A program made the translations under genes and the position numbers. Below, piece by piece: positions 7,980 through 14,890 of a stretch of DNA of 18,335 bases. Source of the stretch: Candidatus Zixiibacteriota bacterium (GTDB lineage: Bacteria; Zixibacteria; MSB-5A5; GN15; FEB-12); assembly GCA_003641345.1 (NCBI GenBank), contig QNAD01000006.1, positions 1 through 18,335 of the forward strand. Reading direction: 5' to 3'. The notes under the pieces were generated by a model. That model did no database searches. It was not told the DNA's origin and saw nothing but the letters and a program-made list of their open reading frames with translations. Every line of letters starts with the position of its first letter. Position 1 is the first letter of the stretch.

Positions 7980-8642
7980 ATGACTAAAAGATTTATAAAT
8001 GAGATTTTTAAATTAAAGAAAAAAATTCTTCAATTGACAGCTATGGTAGAGGGAAACCTACAGAAAGCCGTAAAAGCTGTTACGGAATTTGATACTAAAC
8101 TGGCCGAATTGGTAATTGAGTATGATAACCAAATTGACAGTTTTGAGGTGGAAGTTGAAGAAGAGTGTTTAAAAATATTAGCACTTCATCAACCGGTAGC
8201 AGCTGATTTACGATATGTGATTGCTTCATTAAAAATCAATAATGATCTTGAAAGAATCGGCGATTTGGCTGTTAATATAGCCAAACGAACAATCAGAATC
8301 CAAAAACACAATAATATTCAAATACCTTTTGATTTGTCGGGGATGCTCAAACTGACTACAAAAATGGTAAAGAAAAGCACTGATTCTCTCATTGCAAATG
8401 ACAGCCAGCTAGCAAGGCAGGTTTGTTTTGACGATGATGAAATTGATGATCTTCATAAAAATTCAATAAATATATTAAAAGAAAAAATCAAGCAGGATCC
8501 AAAGCTCATAGATTATTATATCAGTTTATTAAATGTTTCCAGAAATTTGGAACGCATAGCTGATCATGCAACTAATATTGCCGAAGACGTTATTTACAAT
8601 GTTGAGGGTGAGATTGTAAGACATAAAGATGCTGATGTTTAG
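7980..8642 (+). CDS. phoU: PhoU phosphate signalling regulator
   Basis: PhoU is a 220-residue all-helical protein made of two three-helix repeats. It links PstSCAB activity to PhoR and keeps the regulon off when phosphate is ample. The metal-cluster motifs appear once per repeat, in NNDLERIGDLAVNIAKR and in SRNLERIADHATNIAED. HQPVAADLRYVIASLKI is also typical of the family. The ATG at 7980 is chosen over an upstream TTG (7962) because TAAAGG lies at a proper distance and family members begin near this Met. The TTG would overlap pstB. It is the last gene of the operon, and no clear terminator hairpin follows. Confidence 0.94.
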   Translation: MTKRFINEIFKLKKKILQLTAMVEGNLQKAVKAVTEFDTKLAELVIEYDNQIDSFEVEVEEECLKILALHQPVAADLRYVIASLKINNDLERIGDLAVNIAKRTIRIQKHNNIQIPFDLSGMLKLTTKMVKKSTDSLIANDSQLARQVCFDDDEIDDLHKNSINILKEKIKQDPKLIDYYISLLNVSRNLERIADHATNIAEDVIYNVEGEIVRHKDADV

Positions 8643-8756
8643 ATTTGACATACAAACTTGTGCCATATTTGTGCCATCTTGAGTGAAAAACACACCAAAA
8701 TACACACAACCAAACAAAACCAAATAAAAGGTGGAAATCGTTGGCGTTTTTTACGA
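8643..8756. other. A/C-rich spacer with an 11-bp direct repeat
   Basis: No gene is supported here. TTGTGCCAT occurs at 8658-8666 and again at 8669-8677, an exact 11-bp period. The stretch from about 8686 to 8727 is almost free of G. The 11-bp period recalls PHO boxes, but the hexamer differs and no gene follows on this strand. The origin is unknown; it may be a remnant of an integration site. Confidence 0.4.
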
Positions 8757-8946
8757 TGGGCGGTGTCCTAAATTTTGTGTAAACAGTTAATTGATTATTT
8801 CAAATTCTTGGTACTCTGTTTCCAAATCTTATAGCAAATTGATGCACCGCAAGCGACCAGTTCCGTATCGGCATGGTCCATTTTTTCATAATATTCTGTA
8901 GTGCATATACAATAAACCCTTTGACATACTTGCCAAAGGATCTGAT
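8757..8946 (-). mobile_element. Truncated IS256-family element: terminal repeat and transposase C-terminus
   Basis: Reading the minus strand, the open frame 8800-8946 ends with a TGA at 8800-8802. It encodes [20 protein letters not shown] and then [24 protein letters not shown] is a hallmark of the C-terminal end of IS256 (mutator-type) transposases. Just outside, GGTGTCCTAAATTTTGTGTA (8762-8781) has the form of an IS256-family terminal inverted repeat. No DDE catalytic core, start or second terminal repeat is present, so about 90 percent of the element is missing. The inner breakpoint lies near 8915-8946, where a different gene remnant begins on the other strand. The element is inactive. Confidence 0.8.
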
Positions 8947-9009
8947 TTACAATCTATGCGGGAGTTACGAGACGAGTTCATCAACTGGGTAATTAAGGAA
9001 GTAGCCTGA
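8923..9009 (+). pseudogene. C-terminal tail of an unrecognised gene
   Basis: The plus-strand frame from about 8923 to the TGA at 9007-9009 reads like the end of a real protein, for example [20 protein letters not shown] followed by KEVA. There is no start, and its 5' side is fused to the broken IS256 element, with an in-frame stop at 8899-8901. The gene was probably cut by the insertion or by a later deletion. The family cannot be told from about 29 residues. Confidence 0.4.
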
Positions 9010-9030
9010 TTTCAACTAAAAGAGAGAAGG

Positions 9031-9096
9031 AACTTAGATATAGTGCTGTTTCAATCCACGCCCCCGCAGGGGGGGCGACTGCAGCATGTCTAAGTT
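9031..9096. repeat. Imperfect inverted repeat enclosing the solitary CRISPR repeat
   Basis: AACTTAGA (9031-9038) pairs perfectly with TCTAAGTT (9089-9096), and TGCTG (9044-9048) with CAGCA (9082-9086). The internal loop is TATAG opposite TG. The enclosed CRISPR repeat has its own 7-bp stem. The whole segment can therefore fold into one long nested hairpin in RNA from either strand. Confidence 0.6.
9048..9079 (-). CRISPR. Solitary type I-C CRISPR repeat (array without spacers)
   Basis: This 32-base sequence begins GTTTCAATCCACGCCCCCGC on the plus strand and ends GGGGGGGCGAC. It matches the well-known type I-C repeat in its GTTTCAATCCACGC end, length and 7-bp hairpin (CGCCCCC 9059-9065 with GGGGGCG 9071-9077). 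In crRNA sense it lies on the minus strand, downstream of cas2, where a I-C array is expected. No second copy is found 34-37 bases further on or elsewhere nearby, so no spacer is retained. Either the array was deleted, perhaps with the IS256 event, or only the leader-proximal repeat survives. Confidence 0.85.
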
Positions 9097-9257
9097 AATA
9101 GACAGTATTTATTTATATGTAATATTCCGAGAAGTAAAGTAAAAATGACTATATATAATCGACAAGACACATAAACGACTACATATCTTAAAGTAACACT
9201 TGGATTTACGAGAAGTGCGAAGCTACGCTTAAATTTATGTGTAACTATGGTTCGCAT
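9080..9257 (-). promoter_or_regulatory. Probable CRISPR leader
   Basis: This AT-rich non-coding stretch lies between the cas2 stop and the solitary repeat, the position of the leader in type I-C loci. It contains two CGAGAAGT copies (9128-9135 and 9209-9216) and two related GACTAYATAT copies (9147-9156 and 9177-9186) 30 bp apart, possible protein-binding sites. A short CACTT/AAGTG stem also lies near 9197-9217. No promoter is convincing enough to name. The leader role is inferred from position. Confidence 0.5.
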
Positions 9258-9548
9258 TTATATTATTAATGGACCTTCAGGATCATAACTTTCTTTAGTC
9301 CCAATATGTTCGATTCTGGTTTTCCAATTTTTCCCCAGAAAATAAAAACGAAGAGAGTCTTTCTCTTTATTAATTTTATTTGCCAACTTTTTCCTCAGAA
9401 CAGTCCATTGAGCCGGGTCAACAAGACATTCAAACACAGAATTTTGAACTCTTTGACCAAAATCTTCACATATTTTTGCAATATGCCTTAGTCGTTTTTT
9501 CCCAGCATCTGTTTCTGTGCTGACATCGTAAGTTACTAAAACCAACAT
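9258..9548 (-). CDS. cas2: CRISPR integrase subunit Cas2 (type I-C)
   Basis: This 96-residue protein forms the dimeric core of the Cas1-Cas2 spacer integration complex. It begins MLVLVTYDVST, with the conserved metal-site aspartate D8 at the end of the first beta-strand. It continues with KKRLRHIAKICEDFGQRVQN and SVFEC, the highly conserved type I-C Cas2 block. Length is normal. AAGGA sits about 10 bases before the ATG, and the gene follows cas1 after 28 bases. It is the last gene of the operon and is followed by the leader-like stretch and the lone repeat. Confidence 0.95.
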   Translation of the reverse strand: MLVLVTYDVSTETDAGKKRLRHIAKICEDFGQRVQNSVFECLVDPAQWTVLRKKLANKINKEKDSLRFYFLGKNWKTRIEHIGTKESYDPEGPLII

Positions 9549-9576
9549 AATATATTTATCCTTAAATTAAAAGAAT

Positions 9577-10602
9577 TTATTTAATAACAAAAGGAGGATA
9601 GGCATCAATGTCTCCTCTTAGAAACCGAGCCATAAGCAGCGTCTGAGCGTGCGGAAGCAATCCGACCGATATTTTTTCATTCAAGAAGGGATGCATAATT
9701 TCATCTTGTTTTCTCTTTTGATAGGTAGTCAAAAGCAGTTTTCTACCTTTTTCACTCATCACTATCGCATTTGATTCGGAATTTATAAAATCTTTTCCTT
9801 TGATTTGATTTCTATTTACAAGGGTTAGTGCTAATCTATCAGCTATATATGGTCGTAATTCTTCCATTAAATCTAATGCTAATCCAGGTCTTCCGGAGCG
9901 GTCGCGATGTAAATAACCAACAGCAGGGTCAAGTCCGACAGCCTCAAGTGCCGAAGAAATATCATGCATTAGAATAGTATATAAAAAAGAAATAAGGGCG
10001 TTCATTTTATCTAAGGGTGGTCTTCTGCTTCTTTTATGAAAAAAGAAATCATCTTTTTGATTTACGATTAAAAGATCAAAAACATTAAAATATTCTTTGG
10101 CAGCCATTCCCTCGACACCTCTTACCGAATCCAGTTTAATCGGTTCTTTTAACTCTTTGAGCAATTTCAACATCTTAGAGGCAGTTTTTTTTAGGGTTTG
10201 GTTTAGTTCCGGTTTTTCTCTTGCTGTTCTTAATATAACAGCTCTGGAATTATTGATTTTTGCTATAACAATTGAGCGGGCAAAATCTGCTGAGAAGTTT
10301 TCATTGTCGGCTTTTCTATATTGTTCACGTCTCAGCATGACATTACCGGAAATAGGTCCCTGTATTCTTGCTAAAAATTTTCCATATTCAGTTAAGAAAG
10401 AAATTTGAACATTATTTTTTGCACAAAAGCCCATTAGGAATGGACTACATGAAACATTTCCAAAGCAGATAATATTTTCAAGATTATGAATTGGGACACG
10501 AAGTTTAGTTTCATGTTCTATAGAAATTTTAACTGTTTCTCTTTCTTTTGACAAATAAGCCCCATGAGTAGTAACATAAAGCGTGTTAAGTAATTTTTTC
10601 AT
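9577..10602 (-). CDS. cas1: CRISPR integrase Cas1 (type I-C)
   Basis: This 341-residue endonuclease-integrase inserts new spacers next to the leader. The N-terminal beta-domain (about 1-85) begins LLNTLYVTTHGAYLSKERET, typical of I-C Cas1. The catalytic helical domain shows the metal ligands E164 (RGVEGMAAKEYF), H232 (GYLHRDRSGRPGLALDLMEE) and D244. RPGLALDLMEELRP is the family fingerprint. Nothing points to inactivation. Its ATG overlaps the cas4 stop by four bases (ATGA), with AGGGGA as ribosome site, so Cas4 and Cas1 are translationally coupled. That fits the Cas4-Cas1 complex known in type I-C. Confidence 0.96.
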   Translation of the reverse strand: MKKLLNTLYVTTHGAYLSKERETVKISIEHETKLRVPIHNLENIICFGNVSCSPFLMGFCAKNNVQISFLTEYGKFLARIQGPISGNVMLRREQYRKADNENFSADFARSIVIAKINNSRAVILRTAREKPELNQTLKKTASKMLKLLKELKEPIKLDSVRGVEGMAAKEYFNVFDLLIVNQKDDFFFHKRSRRPPLDKMNALISFLYTILMHDISSALEAVGLDPAVGYLHRDRSGRPGLALDLMEELRPYIADRLALTLVNRNQIKGKDFINSESNAIVMSEKGRKLLLTTYQKRKQDEIMHPFLNEKISVGLLPHAQTLLMARFLRGDIDAYPPFVIK

Positions 10603-11318
10603 TTTCCCCTGCCGTCTTCTGAATTTTCAGCATCAGAAATTATATTATCTATATATTTTTTGGCAGTAATATTTTTTGAAACTGCTTTTGGAAGGCATAT
10701 ATTAAAAATTGAACAACTGCGACAGTGTTTTTTGTAAACAGGAGGAGGAGTTTTCCCAATTTTGTTATATTTGTGAAGTTTTTCGATAAGATGTTTTGTA
10801 CTGTTCCGAAGTTTTTTATCAATTAACACATCGTATCTTTTGTTTGGTTTTCCGTAATAAATAATACCTGCCGGAATTTTTACGTCGAGCATTTCTTCAA
10901 GGCAGAATGCCTGAGCACATAACTGTACTTCATCGCAATATTCAGCTTTTGGTTTACCATGTTTATATTCGATAGGAATCGGCATCCAAAGACCTTCTAT
11001 TTTTTCTAAAGTAACCCCGATATTATCGGAGTTACTTTTTGAATCGGTACTGTTAGTATCTATTCGATGAAATTCAACAACATCGGTAATACCTGTTAAT
11101 CCAAGATTGAGAGACCGCACGCGTAAAGTGCGTGCGATCCTTAAGTTACCCCTTACTTCGGTTTCACCGGAGTCAGCTTTTTCATGCATCTGAGAACCTT
11201 CGGCAGTCAGAACATTTTCTGCCCATATATGCTCCAGATACATCAGCCCCCATTGGCGTTCGCAAAAAGCCAAATGCTGAAGTGCCGAAATAGGAAGCAG
11301 GTCGTCTTCGTTAAACAT
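10599..11318 (-). CDS. cas4: Cas4 exonuclease, PAM selection in spacer acquisition
   Basis: This 239-residue RecB-like nuclease with an iron-sulfur cluster trims prespacers and checks the PAM together with Cas1-Cas2. Cluster cysteines are C19, C199, C202 and C208 (HCRSCSIFNIC). Nuclease residues are H45, D79 (GITDVVEF), E117 and K119 (PIEYKHGK) and Q132 (DEVQLCAQAF). A low-complexity insertion rich in Ser, Asp and Asn (about 86-100) makes it slightly longer than usual. No standard ribosome site precedes the ATG. The gap to cas7 is filled by a degenerate CRISPR repeat ending at the base before the start codon, so its translation may be controlled by that element or by Cas5c cleavage. Confidence 0.94.
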   Translation of the reverse strand: MFNEDDLLPISALQHLAFCERQWGLMYLEHIWAENVLTAEGSQMHEKADSGETEVRGNLRIARTLRVRSLNLGLTGITDVVEFHRIDTNSTDSKSNSDNIGVTLEKIEGLWMPIPIEYKHGKPKAEYCDEVQLCAQAFCLEEMLDVKIPAGIIYYGKPNKRYDVLIDKKLRNSTKHLIEKLHKYNKIGKTPPPVYKKHCRSCSIFNICLPKAVSKNITAKKYIDNIISDAENSEDGRGK

Positions 11319-11350
11319 GTTTCAATTCACATCCCCGCATGGGGAGAGAT
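11319..11350 (-). repeat. Degenerate CRISPR repeat between cas7 and cas4
   Basis: The plus strand reads GTTTCAATTCACATCCCCGC and then ATGGGGAGAGAT. Aligned without gaps to the solitary repeat at 9048-9079, 25 of 32 bases match. The crRNA-handle side is best kept (one change in the last 12 bases of the crRNA-sense strand). A 5-bp stem remains, TCCCC (11332-11336) with GGGGA (11341-11345) around GCAT, shifted from the canonical register. In the cas mRNA it lies in crRNA orientation. It fills the intergenic gap, from 2 bases after the cas7 stop to the base before the cas4 ATG. Cleavage by Cas5c and a regulatory role are inferred. Confidence 0.85.
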
Positions 11351-11352
11351 TC

Positions 11353-12297
11353 CTATTTTCTTAATAGTTCAACTCCGGAAGGTATGTTTGCCTCATCAAT
11401 TGTGACAACATAGTCGGAGAACTTGCGGGGAGCATCAACCCCTTCCTTCTTTTCAATATTGACAAGATCGAACAATTTATGAGCCGGTGCACAACCTAAT
11501 AAAGATTGCTGTATTCTTTGAGTTTGATCAGAATCTGTTCCGACATGTTTAAAAACAATAATATCATGGACAGTCATAAGACCTTTACTTGATGAACGGT
11601 CATGTTCGTACATATTCTTGAGAGCTTTCCAGAAAAGATTCAAATCGTCATCAGTAAATCCGGTATCCTCGGCAAGATGAGCTGAGATAAATCCTTTACC
11701 GACATAGAGGCCATATGGGATAAGATTTTTCCTTCCAATTGTGCGAAGTTTATCTTCAGGTTGGTCATCTTCCCATTTTTTAAAATCTTCACTATTTTTA
11801 GCTCCTTTCACATTTTCAGTTACAGCCATTCTGGTTACTGACAAATCCATAGGCAGAACCGGGTCGACTGAGCTTGAGAATGCTATCTGAATTGGACCTC
11901 TTACCTGTCCGGCGTTGGCGCCGGTACTCATCACAGCACCAAATGTTCTAACATCATAGAAGTTTTTACACATCCAGTCACGAGCGGCATACACTTCTTT
12001 CTTGTTTGCACTTTTACTTGGATCAAATTCACTATTCGTTTGTTCATGAGCAATAAAAATTGGTCTGTTTAAATTTGTTGCTTGTTCAATAAAAATAGAA
12101 AATGGGGATTTGTTTTCTTTTGCTAATTGAACATAGTTGCGAATTCTCCGTTTGACGGCAACATCGGATACCAATCCGTGCATATTTTCCGGGTCTATTC
12201 GAGGAGCATTGGCAGCATCGGGGTCGCCGTTTGGGTTACCATTTTCACAGTCGAATAAAAACATAAATTCATATTTATTTGTTATAACTTTAGACAT
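11353..12297 (-). CDS. cas7: Cas7 (Csd2), Cascade backbone subunit of type I-C
   Basis: This 314-residue RAMP protein polymerises along the crRNA spacer to form the filament of the I-C Cascade. The N-terminus carries the family fingerprint [20 protein letters not shown] (18-37) followed by [36 protein letters not shown] (about 119-138) and the SVTRMAVTE segment are also typical of Csd2. Length is normal. AAGGAG lies 6 bases before the ATG, in the 15-base gap after cas8c. The stop is followed within two bases by the degenerate CRISPR repeat, so this is the last gene of the interference part of the operon. Confidence 0.96.
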   Translation of the reverse strand: MSKVITNKYEFMFLFDCENGNPNGDPDAANAPRIDPENMHGLVSDVAVKRRIRNYVQLAKENKSPFSIFIEQATNLNRPIFIAHEQTNSEFDPSKSANKKEVYAARDWMCKNFYDVRTFGAVMSTGANAGQVRGPIQIAFSSSVDPVLPMDLSVTRMAVTENVKGAKNSEDFKKWEDDQPEDKLRTIGRKNLIPYGLYVGKGFISAHLAEDTGFTDDDLNLFWKALKNMYEHDRSSSKGLMTVHDIIVFKHVGTDSDQTQRIQQSLLGCAPAHKLFDLVNIEKKEGVDAPRKFSDYVVTIDEANIPSGVELLRK

Positions 12298-12312
12298 TTT
12301 TGACTCCTTTTA

Positions 12313-12708
12313 TTAGTTATTTTCTACTTTGTTATTATTTTCTTTATCTTCTTTTTTGGTTTTCATGTCAGCCATTTGGTGATAATACCCAAGGGCAAAT
12401 AGTGACTGCTGTTCCAGTGTCAGGGTACTTGGGACAGAATCTTTGATACCATTCCAAATATTACCAATTTTTGATTCAAACCAGTTTGCTAATCCTTTGT
12501 TATCGAGTTTGTTCAAATGATGCTGGCTTGTGTTTGTAAGTCTTCCGAAAACTAAAGCAGGTGTTGCACTTGCTGAGGTATAGTATCTTTGGACAACACC
12601 GGCACCGACATCGCCTAAAGCTGCGTATTGAAGCTGGGCAAATACTGCCATTAACCGACCGCAATGGTAAGCAGGTTCGGGATGGTTTGGGTTTAGTGAT
12701 GGTTGCAT
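12313..12708 (-). CDS. cas11c: Cas11c small subunit, internal translation product of cas8c
   Basis: Type I-C systems are known to make their small subunit Cas11 from an internal start in cas8c. Here an in-frame ATG (reverse complement of 12706-12708, Met464 of Cas8c) is preceded by AAAGGA (12716-12721), 7 bases upstream, inside the codons for FRKEQT. This is a near-ideal ribosome site in the middle of a coding sequence. The product would be 131 residues, start MQPSLNPNHPEPAYHCGRLM, be largely helical, and match the expected size. Two copies along the Cas7 filament would stabilise Cascade. Expression is inferred, not shown. Confidence 0.8.
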   Translation of the reverse strand: MQPSLNPNHPEPAYHCGRLMAVFAQLQYAALGDVGAGVVQRYYTSASATPALVFGRLTNTSQHHLNKLDNKGLANWFESKIGNIWNGIKDSVPSTLTLEQQSLFALGYYHQMADMKTKKEDKENNNKVENN

Positions 12709-14097
12709 AGTTTGTTCCTTTCTAAAAAATTTATCTTTTCTAATATGATATGCTTTCATAAGTCCCATACGGGCATGACTAAATGTTTTATTATCAATAA
12801 TATCAATTCGCATTCGCACTAACGCTTCCGCTAATGCTGATTGAGGAATTGATTCACCTGTTAGAGCCACTCGCCACATCTTTGTAATGAATGGAGCAGG
12901 TAAATCTTTGAGATCTCTAACAGTTGCTCCAAGAACAGCCATAAACTTTGGCGGTTTTGCTGTTCCACTGCCGTCACGATGAACAATCTCAAAATCTTCA
13001 AACCAAAGTTTTATATTATCAACTAAATTCTCAAACTGCCCTTCCATCCAGTCACGCACCATTACACGCCCTGAGGCACCGGAGAGGGTAAGTGCGTAAT
13101 AGTAGTTATTATGAAGTTCCGGTTTGCTTCCGGATTTAAGAGAATTTAATAGTTCTTTTGCTTTTTCCTGTGCCGCCATTTCCTCTGTATCATCAATCTT
13201 GAGAAAGCTGTCAGGATCATATAGAAATTCAAGCGGATTATCTTTAGGTCGAATTGTTTCTTTGAACCAGTGAACAACTTTGGCATTTCCTATACGAGTA
13301 CCATGCTCTTTTATAAGCTGGTTTAAAGCCGCTGAATAAACGGCTGATTCTTCAGCAGAAACTGCAGAATTTTCAGCCTGTGACAGTTCATAAGAACAAA
13401 ACGAATCCTGTTTAAAGCTTAATAAAGCATCTCCAGCCGCCAAGCCACCAACATCGCTCAGTTTTTTTATTTTTGGTTGTACTTTTTGAGGATTTACAAG
13501 TTCACCTGATACAAAACACCGCATTAAATTAGTTTTATCTTTTTTGCTCTGTTTTTTACCATCTTTAGGGAATAGATTAGCTCTGTAATCACGCCACCAC
13601 TGATGCCAAAAATCTGAGTCAACCGGATAAGAGTCATTTATTCTAAAAGTAATTTTATCAACATCTCTTACTTTTAATTCTGTCAATCTTGACTGAATTC
13701 TTTGGAGAGTAGTTTCATTTTCAAGCAGGTCAGCAATTTTTGCAAAATCTGAATTTACAGAAGAAGCTTTTTGTAACAGCATTATAAAATATTTATGTTT
13801 CAGCTTTACTTTTTCATCTTCTGATTTTTTGCCATATAAAGCTACAACATCTGCTGTTTCGACAAGGAAATGACTTTTTGTTATCCCGCCTGATTTCATA
13901 TCAGAAAAATTGAAATCCGGACATTTAGTAAATGTTTTACCTGGATTTCTCTTTGCTTCAACATCTCCTATCTCGATAACATCTAAAAACTCTCCTTTAA
14001 CAGAACAGTCGATTATCCAGCGGATATCTTTTGAAGAAAATCCTGCTTCTGCTGATATTCCCTGCTTTTCTGCATATTCTTTTAATAAGTGCAGCAT
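12313..14097 (-). CDS. cas8c: Cas8c (Csd1), large subunit of type I-C Cascade
   Basis: This 594-residue large subunit recognises the PAM and recruits Cas3. Length and order fit Csd1. Recognisable blocks include ISAEAGFSSKDIRWIIDCSV near the N-terminus, KKSKKDKTNLMRCFVSGE (about 182-199), YYALTLSGASGRVMVRDWME (about 332-351) and the helical C-terminus with YHCGRLMAVFAQLQYAALGD. The start overlaps the cas5 stop by one base (TAATG), with a strong AGGAGG in the cas5 tail. A second ribosome site and ATG lie inside the gene at Met464, giving the small subunit Cas11c. The last 15 residues are Lys/Asn/Glu-rich and probably disordered. Confidence 0.95.
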   Translation of the reverse strand: MLHLLKEYAEKQGISAEAGFSSKDIRWIIDCSVKGEFLDVIEIGDVEAKRNPGKTFTKCPDFNFSDMKSGGITKSHFLVETADVVALYGKKSEDEKVKLKHKYFIMLLQKASSVNSDFAKIADLLENETTLQRIQSRLTELKVRDVDKITFRINDSYPVDSDFWHQWWRDYRANLFPKDGKKQSKKDKTNLMRCFVSGELVNPQKVQPKIKKLSDVGGLAAGDALLSFKQDSFCSYELSQAENSAVSAEESAVYSAALNQLIKEHGTRIGNAKVVHWFKETIRPKDNPLEFLYDPDSFLKIDDTEEMAAQEKAKELLNSLKSGSKPELHNNYYYALTLSGASGRVMVRDWMEGQFENLVDNIKLWFEDFEIVHRDGSGTAKPPKFMAVLGATVRDLKDLPAPFITKMWRVALTGESIPQSALAEALVRMRIDIIDNKTFSHARMGLMKAYHIRKDKFFRKEQTMQPSLNPNHPEPAYHCGRLMAVFAQLQYAALGDVGAGVVQRYYTSASATPALVFGRLTNTSQHHLNKLDNKGLANWFESKIGNIWNGIKDSVPSTLTLEQQSLFALGYYHQMADMKTKKEDKENNNKVENN

Positions 14098-14867
14098 TAG
14101 CGTTCCCTCCTGACGCCTTTGTAAACCTCGTTACTACTGTATTCGGGAACTATCATCACTCCGTTTTTTACAACCGGCTTAAAAAGTGAAATACAGAGAT
14201 TATGGTTTTCTTTTTTCCAGTTTTCTTTTTCATAAAAACGGTCGAGATCAAAAACATCGTACAGCATCCATCCGAGATTTTCCATATCAACTGGTAATGT
14301 ATCGTGGTTTTGGTTGGCATTTTCAAGATAATCAAAATAAGCCGGAAATTCCCGACAGCCCAAATACGGCTGATAGATACATTTTCCTTTGGAAGCTCTC
14401 CGTTTGAACTGCTCATTTAGTGCGGTCATACGGTTCTCAAACCCAGAACGAGGAATGATTTTAGCGTGAATAAGATATGCAACATTTTTAAGTGCCATTG
14501 TCTGGCGTTGCGTACGACCTTTGGTGTCGCCCATACCATCAGCCCAGATAGGTTCCACTTCCGTATTACCTTTTATCCATTTTTTGACATTAGACTCAGA
14601 AATTTTGTCTTTAACTTCATTACGTCGCAAGGCAATGTAGCTTGGTGGCTTAAGTATTTCATTCTGAGTGTAACTTGGGTGTTTCAGCAGTTCAATTTGA
14701 GTAATTTGCCACCTGAATTCTTTTGATTTGCAATAAATTGCATCAAAAATTCCCCGTGCTGCCGACGGAGTGATAATAGGGTAACTGAACCGTTCTACTT
14801 TCATTTCGGGACGTGTAAAACAAGCCAGATCACCCCAAACTTTGAGAATATGCGTTTTGGGTTGCAT
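14097..14867 (-). CDS. cas5: Cas5c (Cas5d), crRNA-processing endonuclease of type I-C
   Basis: This 256-residue RAMP protein takes the place of Cas6 in type I-C. It cuts the repeat below the hairpin, keeps the 11-base 5' handle and becomes part of Cascade. The N-terminal strand is THILKVWGDLACFTRPEMKV, then SYPIITPSAARGIFDAIYCK, in which Y45 is at the position of the family's catalytic tyrosine. RRNEVKDKI and RQTMALKNVAYLIHAKI (about 121-137) follow, with a His/Lys pair nearby that may complete the active site; the exact catalytic set cannot be confirmed by eye. GGGAG lies 6 bases before the ATG, and the stop overlaps the cas8c start. Two possible substrates are in the window: the repeat at 9048 and the degenerate one at 11319. 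Confidence 0.93.
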   Translation of the reverse strand: MQPKTHILKVWGDLACFTRPEMKVERFSYPIITPSAARGIFDAIYCKSKEFRWQITQIELLKHPSYTQNEILKPPSYIALRRNEVKDKISESNVKKWIKGNTEVEPIWADGMGDTKGRTQRQTMALKNVAYLIHAKIIPRSGFENRMTALNEQFKRRASKGKCIYQPYLGCREFPAYFDYLENANQNHDTLPVDMENLGWMLYDVFDLDRFYEKENWKKENHNLCISLFKPVVKNGVMIVPEYSSNEVYKGVRRER

Positions 14868-14890
14868 AAAATCTCCCTTACGTTAAAATA

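Noticed and set aside
9013..9047. Possible surviving spacer next to the solitary repeat
   Set aside because: No second repeat or repeat end is found on its far side, so there is no evidence it is a spacer.
11116..11136. GC-rich perfect inverted repeat (CGCACGC / GCGTGCG) inside cas4
   Set aside because: It encodes the Arg-rich segment RTLRVRSL, which is normal for type I-C Cas4 at this position, so protein coding explains it.
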